Of a DNA stretch of 64,000 nucleotides, positions 32,701 to 47,700 are shown piece after piece. The stretch covers positions 33,143,263-33,207,262 of the forward strand of contig CM055828.1 in assembly GCA_029582265.1 (NCBI GenBank), written 5' to 3'. The stretch is from Zoroaster sp. YZ-2022. Its lineage: Eukaryota; Echinodermata; Asteroidea; Forcipulatida; Zoroasteridae. Below the pieces are notes generated by a model. That model was not told where the DNA came from and searched no databases. It saw nothing but the letters and a program-made list of their open reading frames with translations. The translations under genes and the position numbers were made by a program. Position 1 is the stretch's first letter; the number at the start of each line of letters is the position of its first letter.

Positions 32701-35700
32701 TATGTTGAATATTTATATTTTTGGGGGGTCGATGTTTCTGTGGTTTCACTGGTGCCCGTCTTTGGAAACGAAGCGCCTTTCTAATGAGTCTGGGAAAGGG
32801 AATCGGTTTCCTAAGTGAATCGTCGTATAAATATGGTGGCGATACGCGATGGACAGTATAGCCTGCATTCATGTTTTCTGTGATGTGAATTCCAGTGGAT
32901 GCGCTGTGTATGTAACGATACGATACACATGTTGACATGTAAACAAATTACGTGTTCGATGTAGGCCTGCAAACGAAATTTGGACAATAACTTATGTTTA
33001 CCTGGACCACTAAAACTGTGACATGACAATGACGTGATCGTTTTCGCTACCGACAATAAAGGTACATGTATTAAAAAAAAGAGGTGCGTATCAGGTGAAA
33101 AAAGTGCGTATCGGCAATTTCGGCAGCGTATCGGCCAAAATTCTTGCGAATCGGGGCCGATACGCTAGCTCTGCTTGTACGTGGGGAGAACCCTGCTACC
33201 AACAGGAGAAACATTATGAATGTAGGATTTGAGGCTTTGCATGGTGGAGATAGATGTTTTTGAGTTCTTTCGGGTACACTAGTCATCGTCAGGAGACTCC
33301 TGACGATGACTAGAGCAGACTAGCCGAAACATTGAGAACAAACCAACCGGCTCTTCTCAGAGCAATCACTTTTTCCAAAAAGAGATCATTACATGGTGTA
33401 CCCGAAAGAACTAAAAAAAAAAAAAAAATAAATAAATAAAACATTATGAGTACTTCGTGTTTTAAAAATATCACTCTGTTCTCTCTCCCAATTAAGACAC
33501 TGTTTGAGAACATGAATGCCAAGGAAGAGGTCAAAAAGAAGAAAAAGACCACCGCGGCCAAGAAGGGCAATAGCAATGACCTCGCACCGGCTGACCTATC
33601 CACACCTGACAGGAAGCCCAACAAGTCGGACAAGCGTCTCTCTGTGGAACGCATCTATCAGAAGAAGACGCAGTTGGAGCATATATTGCTCAGGCCGGAC
33701 ACCTACATCGGATCCGTGGATCCTGTTAAACAGGTAACGAGGAATGATTTCTTTCAAAACACTTTTGCATAGCAAAAGGTAAGGGCGGAATTAGTTTTGT
33801 GTGTCTTTAATGCTAATTTAGAAATGCGAATTTTGCTAAAAGCCAAACCGTTCACTGATGTATGAAAAAATTCACTGTTTAAAATTCCCAACATTGCCAA
33901 TGTACAACATAATGTACAACATTGGTATTTACCAGCTTATTAAGTTAACCCTCCTACTATTGCTACTATTGCAAAACCAGTCGGCTGCCTTATTTGACTG
34001 TTGACCCAAATGTGCACACAGGAATTTTTGACTGTCATTTTGACCACCCTGAACAATACAAGACAATGCTTTTACCAGTCAAAAACGGTCGACTCATTTT
34101 GACCTGTAAAAGTACTTACTACACATAAGGTTTGACCGTGTTTGACTTTTAAGTGCACTAGATACGCCTTGGCAAGTATATCAACATTTTGACTGTTTTT
34201 TACCCTTGTAGTAGTAGGAGGGTTAATAAAGATTCTCAAAAAACTTATTTGTGTAAAGTCAGTACAAATATCAATCATTCTGAGTAGTGCTTTCATCTTA
34301 GAACAAACAGGAATTGCTTTAAAAACAAACATGTAACAAATTTAACTTAAAAAAAAAATGTGATTCACCTAGTTTTGTGATATATTTTTTACGGGTTAGT
34401 TTAATGATACATTTCTTGAAAACTGGAGGGTTGAAATGAATGTACGTTACCAAATATGTTGCTCTTTCCCTTTAACTGTGGCTTAAGGCAAGTTGTAATG
34501 AACCAGATATGATTTAGAATTCCGTTGCCCATAGTTTACTTCTGTTTTGAAAAAATAAATAAATCAAAAGGAAATGTCCAAAAGGAAAAGAAATTGAGCC
34601 AATTTCATAGAGCTGCTTAGCAGAAAATGTTGCTAAGCAATATAAAGCATACGACCAAGCTAGAATGAAAAGTTTTGCTGAAAACAAACAAAACCTGCTT
34701 AGTAAAATGTCATGCTAAGCTATAACAGCACAACGAACTGGAGCAGTGTAGAGAAAGAAAGTCTCCATTGCAACATCCAGACTTGCCCTTTTTCCTGGCA
34801 AGAGGGATGGCAGGAACTGAGCTGAAGAAATGATTTCCAAAATGATTTTCTGTTGCCTGTTGTTGTTTTTTTATTTACAGACCATGTGGGTTGTTGACGA
34901 AGAAGGAAATCTTGAAAATAGAGAGGTCACCTTTGTCCCAGGATTGTACAAAATATTTGACGAAATCCTCGGTGAGTAAACCAAACAAGTGTGTAACTTC
35001 CTGTCAATCTAGTGTTCACAAATAACCAACGATAAACTCAAGCAAACCTGTGCAGTGGATGGAGAAAAAGTGCAATCAAAGTCCACATTTAGCACAGTGT
35101 TCCTAAGGAATATCAGAGGCAGCTGCATTTCGAGAACACGCCTACTTATGTTCTTGATGCAGATATGAATAATATAGTGATGATGTTGCATGCTGGAAAG
35201 TGTTTTGGTATAACTTATGAACAAGTGAATATATCTTGTTTGAGATTTGTGGTTATAAAATGAACAAATGATTTTAATAACAACATGTCAGATGGATTTA
35301 CTTACTTAGTACATGTATGTTTGATATTATTACCCTCTTCAAGTTCCATCTCCAGATAATAATTCACTCAGTTTTTGTAATTACCAATGATGTCCGTGTC
35401 CCCCCCCCCCCCAATAGTATTAGCCAGCAATACGTCAGGGTGTCTTGTGGACGTCCTTTTCAGTAAACGGACACCCTATTTTATTTGTCCTTTACATGTG
35501 AAAGTATTGTAAATTTAACATTTGGATGCCCTATTTTTCAAATTTGACCAAAATTGGATTACCTTTTTCAAAATATTGGCTAATAATCTTCCTTCCCCAC
35601 CCTTTAAATGGAAGTAGGTTTGAAATCATCATCTTAGTGAGATTTCTTGTATGTTTGTGTAACAGTGAATGCAGCCGATAATAAACAGAGGGATCCCACA

Positions 35701-38700
35701 ATGAATACCATCAAGATTACCATTGATACGTAAGTTATTTTTATTTAATGGACTTAAATTCTTTAAAACAAAATTTCCCTCATTAACCCTAACCCCCTAG
35801 CTATTTTGGCTAAGAGCCTTCCTGAATCCATGAAAATCCAACACCATGCAGTAAGACCACCACCCAACTGTTGGACTTAGCTGGAATTGGGACACCCAGC
35901 CCCCATGTAAAGTATCCCTGTCTGGGCTGTACAGTACACAGTCCATCAAAATACAACACCATGCAGTAACACCACCACCCAACTGTTGGACTTAGCTGGA
36001 ATTGGGACACCCAGCCCCATGTAAAGTATCCCTGTCAGGGCTATACAGTACCGAGTCAATCAAAATACAACAATGCCAGCCGTTGGAGTTTGAATGGTTT
36101 GAGGTGGTTAGGTTCAATCTCTTGTATTACAGAACCCTCAATATTTGCAATTATCTTTATTCTTGCTTGGATTGTTGATTGTGTTATATGCCTTGTGTTG
36201 TATGTGTTTTTTCCTATTTTCCTCATAAAGATTGTGTTCGTGATTAAGGTGTTTCAAAGAGATGTTGCCCATTTCATTTTGTATTTCAAAAACCGTATAA
36301 ACCCCTCGTACACTTTCCTTTAGACAATACTTGTTAAAAACTTACGATTGCTTTATAATTGTTGCATGAACTTGAAAGAGGGCTCTTTAAAAGGGTCTTT
36401 TATTTGTCCAAAATTGGTACACACACACTCGTCTGTTTTCTTTACTCTCAAATAATCTTCATCAACCACAAGTTTATGCTTGTTATAAATGCATTTTATT
36501 TACAATAATATGTTTGCTAACCTGCCATGCTACAGTCATTGGTCATTTTAACAAACCATTTCATGTATTTACTTGCCGAATTTGCCTCCATTCATCTGTC
36601 TTCAACTTCAGTATTGAAATGAAATTTTTCTTTATTATTAGAATTCTTGCATCGTGTATAACCGAATAATTAATATGATTTTTTTGCACCCCACCGATAT
36701 AGATCAGCATTGTTTACTCCATGCTAGAGTATATAAAATCTTGTTCTATATACTGAGGCTACCTCAAGAACAAATTCCATTCTTTTTGACATTGTCACGC
36801 CCCAGCAATAGTGTCAGTCCCAAATAAAGTTTGGACAGACCCACCTGTAGTGTTGTAGGCTCAACTGCAACACTACAGTTGGGACAGCTCCAACTCTAAT
36901 TGGACCAATACCATAGCTGGGGGCGTAACAACATGACTTTATTTTCCTCTCAATTCTCTGCCCCCCAGTGAAAACAACCTCATCACTATATGGAACAACG
37001 GCAAAGGGATCCCCATCGTAGAGCACAAGACAGAGAAACTCTTTGTCCCCTCCATGATCTTTGGACACCTGTTGACATCCAGTAACTATGACGATACACA
37101 AAAAAAGGTCACAGGTCAGTAATATCACTGCTACATCAGTCATCCTTCCATTCCCATATGTGTATCCTTGAGAGGACATAGAGTGTACATAAGACCATAG
37201 TGTTAGCCAGAGGGGTGTCTGGGTGTCTTTTGGACACCCTGTTTCAATTTTGGACACCCTATTTCATCTGTCATTTATATGTACAAGTATTGGACACACT
37301 GATCTCTGTACTAACTGGATAGGAGATGGGCACTAATTGGCCTATAAAAAGTTGAAGTAACCGGCCGCCATGTTGGTTCCCCCAAAAGGTCAAGAGTCAA
37401 ATGTCATGTTAGCATACAGACAATAACAACAACTGGTTCAGCAGCACTCGGCATTGTCATCGGTCAGGTAAACCTGTCCGGCTGTCACGCATGCGCCTTC
37501 TTTCTTGGGGAACAAAGATGGCGAACAACAAGCTTCAGCCAATCGGTGCGATCTCCTATCCAGTTAGTATAGAGATCAGTGATTGGACACCCTGTTTTAA
37601 AATTTCCAACAAATGTGGACACCCTACATGTATTTCTAAATCGTGGCTAACACCTTGCATAAGACTACCTAACTTTAACGCTGCTGGCAAACACATCTTA
37701 GGCCTATTTCACGGAGCTGTCTTAGAAGCAAAATTTGCTTAGCAGAAGTATTATTTAAGCAGATTTTGTTGGTTACCAGTCAAATTTTCATATTAATTGT
37801 GTACAGTATGGCTGGTAGTCAGTTTCATATTGCTTTATAAATAGTAAAATTTCTGCTTAGAAGCTCTGTAAAATTGACCCCTGGTGCATTACGGGATGGA
37901 TTTCCTAGAATATTACACATTTGCTTACCTTGCTTAAAGGGACAATATCGTCATGATCAACAGGGCATGGAATCGGAGTGCTAGTTTTAGATTAACTCAG
38001 TGACTGAAAATAATACCCTACACGATAAGGTCATATTACTCTTAAACTAAGTCTGCTGTGATCGTGACGAGACTGTCCCTTTAAAGTCCTGTTTGAGATC
38101 CTTGCTTACCATGTTTAACATTCTTGCTTACCATATTTGACTTCAATACACAGGTGGTCGCAATGGTTTTGGTGCCAAGTTGTGCAATATATTCAGCACT
38201 AAGTTCACCGTCACCACGGCGTGCAAGCAGTACAAACAGAAATTCAAGCAGGTATTGATTTTGCCAAGGCCAGGAGCCAATTTCTTAAAACTACTAAGCA
38301 GAAAAAATGCTTACTTAACCAGTTCACGTCGGGGATATATATTTTTTTTTCCGGTCCCCTGTGCGGGTTTATTTTCAGTGAAAAATCAGAAAAAAATTCT
38401 AGCCATTAATAATTTTTTTTTGTCAATGAAACTAAGTCCGGACACCCAAATAAACACCTTTACTCATTGACATGAATTAAATGGCTAGTTTTTTAATTAC
38501 GGTTGTGTTTGTTCAGCACAATTAGACCGTTGGCAAGCTCCGATGCAACGGCCTATTAGCGACCAGCGCCCGGTCGAACAGACGGCATACCCGGAGAGAG
38601 GAAAGGCCTCGTAAACAATGGATATAAATCCGTCTTTACAAATTCTTGGCTGGTACGTCAAAGGAACAGGTCTTGGATAAAGGGATTACGCAAAAATCAA

Positions 38701-41700
38701 CAAAAAGAGTGAACTCGTTCATCGTTTGCAGTGCCTTTTGTCCGGGGCCACCGAACCGTGACCCCATGGACTCCGAGAAACGATTGCGTGTATACAAGTC
38801 AGGCGCCACACGTGGCGTGTTGACAAGTCTCCCGGTAACACACACAAAAATCGGAATGCGTGTTTAGATGCTCTCCGATCCGTGGTTTAAAAAAAAAGTT
38901 TTATTTAAAATATGCATACTGTGGTTGGTAGTCTGTTTTATAATGCTTAGAAAAAAGCAGTTGGTAATCATTTGCTAATATTTGCATTATCATAAAATTC
39001 TTTATTTTATAGTCAAATGTGTCAACTGGTTAATTTTGAATTACCAATCCTGTACCTCACTCTAATGTCACCCTTTTTTTCCCTTTTAACCAGACATGGA
39101 CAAAAAACATGACCAAGACCACAGATGCCAAGATCGTGGATTTTGAGGGAAGTGATTTCACCGAGATCAGCTTCCATCCAGACCTGGAAAAATTTAAGAT
39201 GCAGAGTCTGGACAAGGACATGGTGGCGCTGTTGAGGAGGCGGGCATACGATATTGCCGGAGCTACCAAGGGAGTCAGGGTGACCCTCAATGGCAACAGA
39301 CTACCGGTGAGTTATATGAAGAGAACCACTTTGGGGTGTTGAACCATCGTGGGTCTTTATAAGTCATTTTTTGTGACTAAAATGAGCCTAAAATACCCAC
39401 AACTACTTTTGTGCACAAATCAAATCTATTTATGCAAGGTCACTACGCAATACCAAATGTATAATTTTATAACCCTCATGAGAAATTAACATAGCTGCCA
39501 ACAAGTCGCCAATTTGAAAAATTGAAATTGAAATATTTTATTGATTGAAATTGACGTCAATTTCAATCAATAGAATATTAAAATCAATGATTTTTTTGTG
39601 AGTAGGTTGTTTCATTTCTGTCATTTGTTTTCCTTTCGAATGCTTGTTTTCCTAAGAATTCAATTTTGTTAATTATGCAAATTATTGATGATTAAAAATG
39701 GCATATATCCATAATGCAATATGTCACACACCTCGAACATATACCAAATTTAAACCGATGATGTACACCAGCCACATAGAAATCTCAATTTTTCAAATTT
39801 GCGACTTGTGACTCATTTTCACAGAGCGGGTCACATATGTAGTAGGTTTTTTGTGTGATTTATTTGCCGTTGGTCATCTTGACCATCATTTTAGTTTTAA
39901 TAATAATAATAATGTGGACTTATATAGCACACGTATCCACCAAACTGGTGTTCAAGGCGCATTATATTATTAACCCTGCTCATCAGGCTCATAAATCATT
40001 CCTGAAACCATCTCAGCTCCCTGGAGAGTATACAGCTCAATTGCTGCCATTACAGCGCATATAGGGCTAATCAAACACAACAACCAACTCTGCCCTCACA
40101 GGTACCCATTTACCCCTGGGTGGAGAGAAGCAATTATGGTAAAGTGTCTTGCTCAAGGACACAAGCACCATGGTTGCGGTTGGAATTCGAACCCGTATTC
40201 TGACTACTTGGCCATCAGAACACAAATCTGATGCACTAAACTGCTCGACCATGGCACTCCATACAAATACAAATTATTATGTCTTGGTCGGTTTCATTAT
40301 GAATTGGAATTTTGACATGTTAGCAGCTATGAATAAAGAAAGCTTAAATAAATAAATAAATAAATATGAATTAGGCTTTTAGGACTGAATTGAATTGACG
40401 TTACAAAGAGTAATGCATATTTTTGTCATATGCAGGTCACCAATTTTCGATCCTACGTTGACATGTATCTAAAAGATAAAGTTGACGATTCAGGTGACAT
40501 GTTGAAGGTCGCGCATGAAGTGGTCAACGACAGGTGGGAAGTGTGTCTGACAACGAGCGAGAAAGGTTTCCAGCAAGTAAGCTTCGTTAACAGCATTGCA
40601 ACTACAAAGGTGAGTGTGAACAAACCATGAAGGCGATTTTTAAACATGAGGGCTGTTTGTTTTCCCCAACTTACATGTATGTACGTGCACTGCACCTTGA
40701 ATTGTTGAATTCCAGACAAAAGGGGTTCGGAGAAAATGACTTTTTACATTAGTTTACCATGGGTTTAGGTAATAAAACTAATGTTGTAATATTTCCTTTT
40801 GACAAAATGGAGAATGGTCAATTAGTGATATTTGCTAAGATCTCTTCTTCAAACAGGATTGTCTTCAAAGATGCATTTTTTCCTTCAAATATTAATTAAC
40901 ATTTTTGTTTTTCTTCCAATATCCAGCTTTAACAACAAATTGTATGCATTTTGTTTTTTTGTAAAAAGGTTTTGATAGGTATTTACTGGAATTTACATGC
41001 GTGATAATTTTCTTGATAGGGTGGCCGTCATATAGACTATGTCAGTGAACAGATGGTAACCAAGTTAATTGAAACCATCAAGAAGAAGAACAAAGGTGGC
41101 ATTAACATCAAGCCATTTCAGGTCAGTCATCTCTGGGAAAACTCTGTAGATTTACTTAAAAATTGGTTTTATCTGTGTCACTGTATTCTTGAATTTCAGT
41201 CTCCTGACGATGACTAGAGCGCACTAGTCGAACTGTAGAGAAGACCTACCTGTATATCGAGGGCTTAAAACCAGAACTGGTTATATCCAAAATCGGCATT
41301 TTGAAAAAGAAAAAGAAAAATATTTATTTTAAAAGTTTGAATCTCCTCATAACACATTTTAGGCAAAAGTGGACATACCCAGTTGTGGTTTTAAGCCCTC
41401 GATATGGTTCTTATCAGAACCACAATCTCACTGCGCGATAGTTGAGATCTAAACCACACCGCAAACCGATACCAATGACAGTATGTTCGTCATTATCAAA
41501 AATTCTACTTTTCTTGTATGAGTTATATTTTCAAAAGCCCCCAGTTACTTTCAGTTTTGTGTTGATGAAAGAAGATAATTTTGTTTAAGAGGTTTTTAGG
41601 TCGTTTCAGTTACGCATTGGTGCTTACAGCTATGACTTGAAGACAGCTGTATTGATGCAGTGCTGGCAGCCATGGTCACTAATAATTTGGTAATTTTGAA

Positions 41701-44700
41701 AACGGGTAATTACCCTTTAATGTTGACTTTATTTCTTCCATAATTGCAGATCAAGAACCACATCTGGTTGTTTGTCAACTGCCTGATTGAGAACCCGGCC
41801 TTTGACTCCCAGACCAAGGAAAACATGACTCTGGTGGCCAAGAAGTTTGGCTCCGAGTGCAAGTTGAGTGACAAGTTCTTCAAGGCGGTAAGACAGCTTC
41901 TGGTGATGATCGCATTCAAAGTAACAAGTTGAAAAATATCCGGCAATACTTAAGTGCATATGTATTTAGAAATTAACTGAAACATAGCGATATAAACCTT
42001 TTTGTTTACTTCCCTCCTTAGGCACTTAACAGTGGTGTTATTGAAAACATCATGTCGTGGATGAAGTTTAAACAACAGGTAAATCTAATTTTACAAAGGT
42101 TTCTTTTCAATGATTAAACATGATTAAACAAAAATTAATGCAAGCAGTTTTTACGCAAACTGTAACTAAAAATAACCAGCAGTTAGAAACTATTCTCCTA
42201 GTAACAGTTTTCCATGAAATGCTCAAATTTCTACTGTAGACCTGTAGCCAAATTGTCATTCTCCCATACAAGTATCAGGCCTGTGATTTCTCTGGATTTT
42301 TCCTGATTTCAGGATTTTTTTACAAATCAGCCTTTGCCTCAAATTTTTTTTGGAAAGAAGTACAGAAGTAGTCACCAAGGAAAGACAGAAGTAACCTGCA
42401 TTGTGTCCAAACCTCTAGTTTCTTGTTTGTGGGGATGTGGAGAGTCTGTAAATCCTTAAAAATCTAGGAGGTTCTAGACCAATGGGAGACCAAGGCTCGC
42501 TACCCATTTTTCAGGATATTTTACTTTTTGTCAAGTAACACCCTGAAATATATGTGACCAAACCGAGGCTGGAAGGAAAATAGGCTGGCCCCTTTTATGT
42601 TTGGATTATCAGTGCTATGTTTGTACTTGGATTCAGGGAATCGGACGAAGATGGCCACATCTTGATTAAGTTCCATTGCTAATAAGTGCATGCTGTTACA
42701 TTCTAATGACATTGCAAGACATGCCACATGAATGTATTTCTTTGTTTTCATCCTAAGGAAACATGCAGATCATTTGATTCTCATAAACACTCGACATCCT
42801 TTTCGTGATAAATCCTTTGACTCATGTTGACGTTCTTGTCTTCTCTCCTTTAATGATACCGCCCTCTAGAGTCAACTAGACAAGAAGTGCCACGGCAGCA
42901 AGCACTCCAAGATCAAGGGCATCCCGAAGTTGGACGACGCAAACGACGCTGGAGGCAAGAACTCCCAGTCATGTACATTGATCCTGACAGAGGGAGACTC
43001 GGCCAAGGCTTTGGCCGTCAGCGGTCTCGGGGTTGTGGGTCGTGATCGCTATGGGGTCTTCCCCCTCAAGGGTAAACTCCTCAATGTGAGAGAAGCTACA
43101 CATCACCAGGTATGTTAAGATTCAAATTCAAAAGTTCAAGAGTGAATTTATTTTTTGTTTAAATTATTATTTATTTATTTTATTTATTTTTTATTTATTT
43201 CATTTTTATTTTTAATTTAATCAACTGCATCTCCATGGACTTTTTCAAAAAGTCGGAGTACACTTGGATAGTATGCGTTGGCATGAAACTGTGGGATTGT
43301 GATTGCATTATAACAAACATGCACAGACCTTTTTAGCACCTTTGTGTAGGATTTTTGTTTTCAACGTCACTTACATCCCTGATATGAAAGATTACTTATA
43401 TCCTTTGCTGAGGAACATTCACTAAACCTGAACCTGCTAATCTTTCAGATCATGGAAAATGCTGAAATCAACAACATCATAAAGATCATGGGTCTGCAGT
43501 ACAAGAACAAGTACGAGACGCCGGAGTCGCTGCGCACGTTGCGCTACGGCAAGCTGATGATCATGACAGATCAGGATCAGGATGGGTCTCACATCAAGGG
43601 ACTGTTGGTGAACTTCATACATAATAACTGGCCCAACCTCCTTAAGCATAGCTTCCTGGAGGAGTTCATCACGCCCATCGTCAAGGTTTGTTGAACCATT
43701 TTAACCTTAACAACCCCAAACCCATCGAAATCCAACGGCTGGCTGTTGTATTTTGATGGACTCAGTACTGTATAGTACTGATACTTTACATGGGGCCGGG
43801 TGTCCCACTTACAGTTGGGTGGTGCATGGTGTTGGATTTTGGTGGATGCAGGAAGGTTGTTAGCCAAAACCGTTAGCAGGTTAGGTAATGTTTCATCATC
43901 GACAGTGTTTTGGATTTCTCTCAGTGCTCAAGGGTCCTTACCTTGACCTGGTCAGCTCAGCATTGAAAGGTCCTTAGCCTGACCTGGTCAGCTCAGTATT
44001 GAAAGGTCCTTAGCCTGACCTGGTCAGCTCAGTATTGAAAGGTCCTTAGCTTGACCTGGTCAGCTCAGTATTGAAAGGTCCATAGCTTGACCTGGTCAGC
44101 TCAGTATTGAAAGGTCCTTAGCTTGACCTGGTCAGCTCAGTATTGAAAGGTCCATAGCTTGACCTGGTCAGCTCAGTATTGAAAGGTCCATAGCTTGACC
44201 TGGTCAGCTCAGTATTGAAAGGTCCTTAGCTTGACCTGGTCAGCTCAGTATTGAAAGGTCCATAGCTTGACCTGGTCAGCTCAGTATTGAAAGGTCCTTA
44301 GCTTGACCTGGTCAGCTCAGTATTGAAAGGTCCATAGCTTGACCTGGTCAGCTCAGTATTGAAAGGTCCTTAGCTTGACCTGGGGCCAATTTCATAGAGC
44401 TGATGAGCAGAAAAAATGCTTACCAGAAACTTTTGCTTAGCAGATTTCATTGGTTCCCAGCCAAACTTTCGTAAAAAATGTATGTAGGTTGGCTGGCAGT
44501 CGGTTTTACATTGCGTAGCAAAAATATTTTCTTAGCAAAATTCTCTGCTTAGCAGCTCTATGAAAGTGGCCCCTGGTCAGCTCGGTACGACAAGGTTCTT
44601 CGTGCCGTAGCTCTCCTTTTGCGGGATATCACAGAGGATATCACAGAGGCCAGTACCTCCATTGCCCTCGTCTTTGCCTTAGTGCCACATTGAAATGTTC

Positions 44701-47700
44701 CCACAGACATTTTGATTGTATAATTCATCAAAGAAAAATTACCTTGTCCTTTCAAGAATGAAATTCCCAGCTTGACTGAGATGAGGAAGGCCTCTTTTCT
44801 TGTCATGGCACTGCTGAATACGGAATTCCGTGCTTACAAGCATCACTGTCTTCTTACAGGGTTACTGCAGAGATTTTGCACAAGTCATGAGTACTTAGTT
44901 AGTATTCATGTGAACAAGCAGAAAATCCTCTGATGACCAGTGAAGTACGCTTACGTTAAGCACAAGAATGTCTGCTTTAGTAAGCAACGTTTTCCCAGCA
45001 CCTGATGTTATTCCCAGTCAGTCTCACTTTTAACCCTTTGGTTTTCGTGTTTGACAGGTGACTAAGGCCAGTGATGCACTATCTTTCTACTCGATGCCTG
45101 AGTTTGAGCAGTGGCAGAAGGAAGAAGAACACAGTAAATCATGGAAGGTCAAATACTACAAAGGTTTGTTTCAAAATGATCCCTGAATTCTTCCTCCTTT
45201 TTTAAAAATAAATTGTTGAGAGTAGTCATAACTCATAACAAAATAACCTTTGAGCATTAGGGTTGATCATACACAAACAATTTGATACAGATTTCATTGA
45301 GTTTCAAAGCAGGTATTTAAACAAGAGTTGTACAAATGTATGCAGGGTATGGAATTGGCATAGATTTTAAAGGGGCAGTATCGTCACGATCGGAGTAGAC
45401 TTTCAACGGGGCATGGAAGCGATGTCTCCTAGCTTAAGATGAACACAGTGACTGAAAATTACTGGCTCATGTATGCAGCAGCAACGTTCCCCCTTAGCAT
45501 GTGGGGAATTATCTTCGGTCACTGAGTTAATCAAAAACAAGCACTCCGATTCCATGCCCTGTTGATTGGGACGATACTGCCCCTTTAAAGGTGATGACAT
45601 TGCAAACATAAAAATGCAAATTTTTGGTGCATTACTTTCTTTGGGGGAAGGGGTCTTTGTCGTCATCAGTTCAGGAATAGCGGGTTAATAATTGTAATTA
45701 GTGGAGGTTCTAAAAGATATGATTATCAAAATGAAATTGTTAATTAAGCTTGGGCGATAACACGATAATATCGAATATCGCGATACCTTTTTTTATTCGA
45801 TTACGATATCGAGAACCTATTTAAGTTATCGAGATATCGGCAAATCGCGATTAAAAAATATATCGCGATTAAAAACAAATCGCCATTGTGAGCCATGGTC
45901 AGAAATTCCATGGAAACAAAATTAGAATAGTCTTTTCAGCTTTTGGACGTGAGAAACAGGCGAACTACTTCAGAAGTACATACACTGCAAACGAATTTGT
46001 GATTTATTGTGATGCTTGTAGAGGGGTATATACCTGTGGTTATCGGCTCTAAAGCAATAATCGCGATATTATCGAAAATCGCGATATATGTTTGCCGATA
46101 TATCGTGGATGAAAAAAATCGATATCGCCCAAGCTTATTGTTAATAACATTCCTACCTATTTATCTTCATAATACATTTCTTTACAGGTGCATTAAGATT
46201 CTTTCACTCACAGAATCTGCAGATCAAGGTTGTGCAATGTGTAATAATGCTAAAGATTTAAAGCAAACCTATCCTATCCAGCCAAGATTTCATTAAAATG
46301 TCATATTTTGGATCACTTCTATCCCTCCCCCCTCTAGGTCTGGGTACCAGCACAATGAAGGAAGCCAAGGAGTACTTCAGTGACATGTTACGTCACCGTA
46401 TTCCCTTCAAGTACGCCGGACCTGAGGATGATAGCGCCATCATTCTGGTAAGCCAGTGCTGTCTCTTACCTAACACGCTTGATCATACTTCATACGAATA
46501 CCAAAGCAAGGCAAATTATCAGTCATAAACAAGTTGAAATGTGTTGACCATTTGCGTAAATCTCAGATTTAGACTTTTTAGAGCAATTTGCTTTCTCCAA
46601 TTGCTTTTAAGTGAATTTTGAACCGGCCTTCATGCAGTGTGGTGTTCATTGCACAGTCTGTTTTTGTGGAATTAAACAATCTTGTAGTGTGTTTTCCTGA
46701 TAGGTCAAAGGAAAGGAACAACATTGGTAATGACCCGTTTACATAATTACCACAAACTATTATCTGAAAGTTAACTTGATGTGAAGTTATCGTTTCAGTG
46801 ACAATACAAGTAAATATGCACATTTTCATAAAGTTGCCAGCAGCAACTGTTTTCTGTAAAAATTGTGAGTCCTTTTTCACACTTTTCTCAAGACATTAAC
46901 TCATCAATGAGTTAATTATTATTTTTTTATTTAGGTTGGCTGTATAATGTACATTTTGATTTTGAAAAAAGTAAGCCTAACCATAGAAGCAGTTTTACCA
47001 ACAGTACCAAAGTTGTACATTCCCTTTAAATTGTCCGAATTTATCACTAGAAGTATTTTGTTCGGTTGTTGACTTGCATACTCTGTTAAGCTTTTACATA
47101 ATTTGATCACTTCCCGCAGGCTTTCAGCAAGAAGAAATGTGAAGAGCGCAAAGAATGGCTGACCGATTGGCTCAAAGAGCGAAAGAGTCGACGGGAGGCA
47201 GGCCTTCATGATGTGAGTACATCCTGATCAAGCTGTGTCCATGCGTGTCTTCTCCCCTGACCACCACTCGGAAATGATAACAAATAATAGTTCAAAAGGC
47301 ACAAACCACATTTTGATCCTCATAGACTCGTGTCTGTTAGTTGTTTTCATGATCTCATCGTGTGCCCGGAAGAAGGACGTAACGAAAGTGTGACTGGCAA
47401 AAGGTTGTAAGCAATTAATGTGCAAAATTGTGTTTCAAGAAAACTGAGTGTGAAAGTTTGGTCATTTTTCTGCCATTTATAAGTCATTGTAGGAAAGTTA
47501 TACTCCGCATGGGAATTGAAAAACATGTCGAGGGAATAATTCTGGCAACAAATACATTACAGTTATGCCCTACTTTTTTTTCAAAGGAGCCATTTTATTG
47601 CTTACGACCTTCTGCCGGGACAAAAAGTTGTACTTTGTGTGCCCGGAAGGTCGTAGAGCCTTACAACCTTCCGTGCACATGACAGTGTTAATATCGCCTG

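Noticed and set aside
43921..44383. Possible CRISPR-like array
   Set aside because: The units are contiguous with no unique spacers. It is a minisatellite in an intron of an animal gene.
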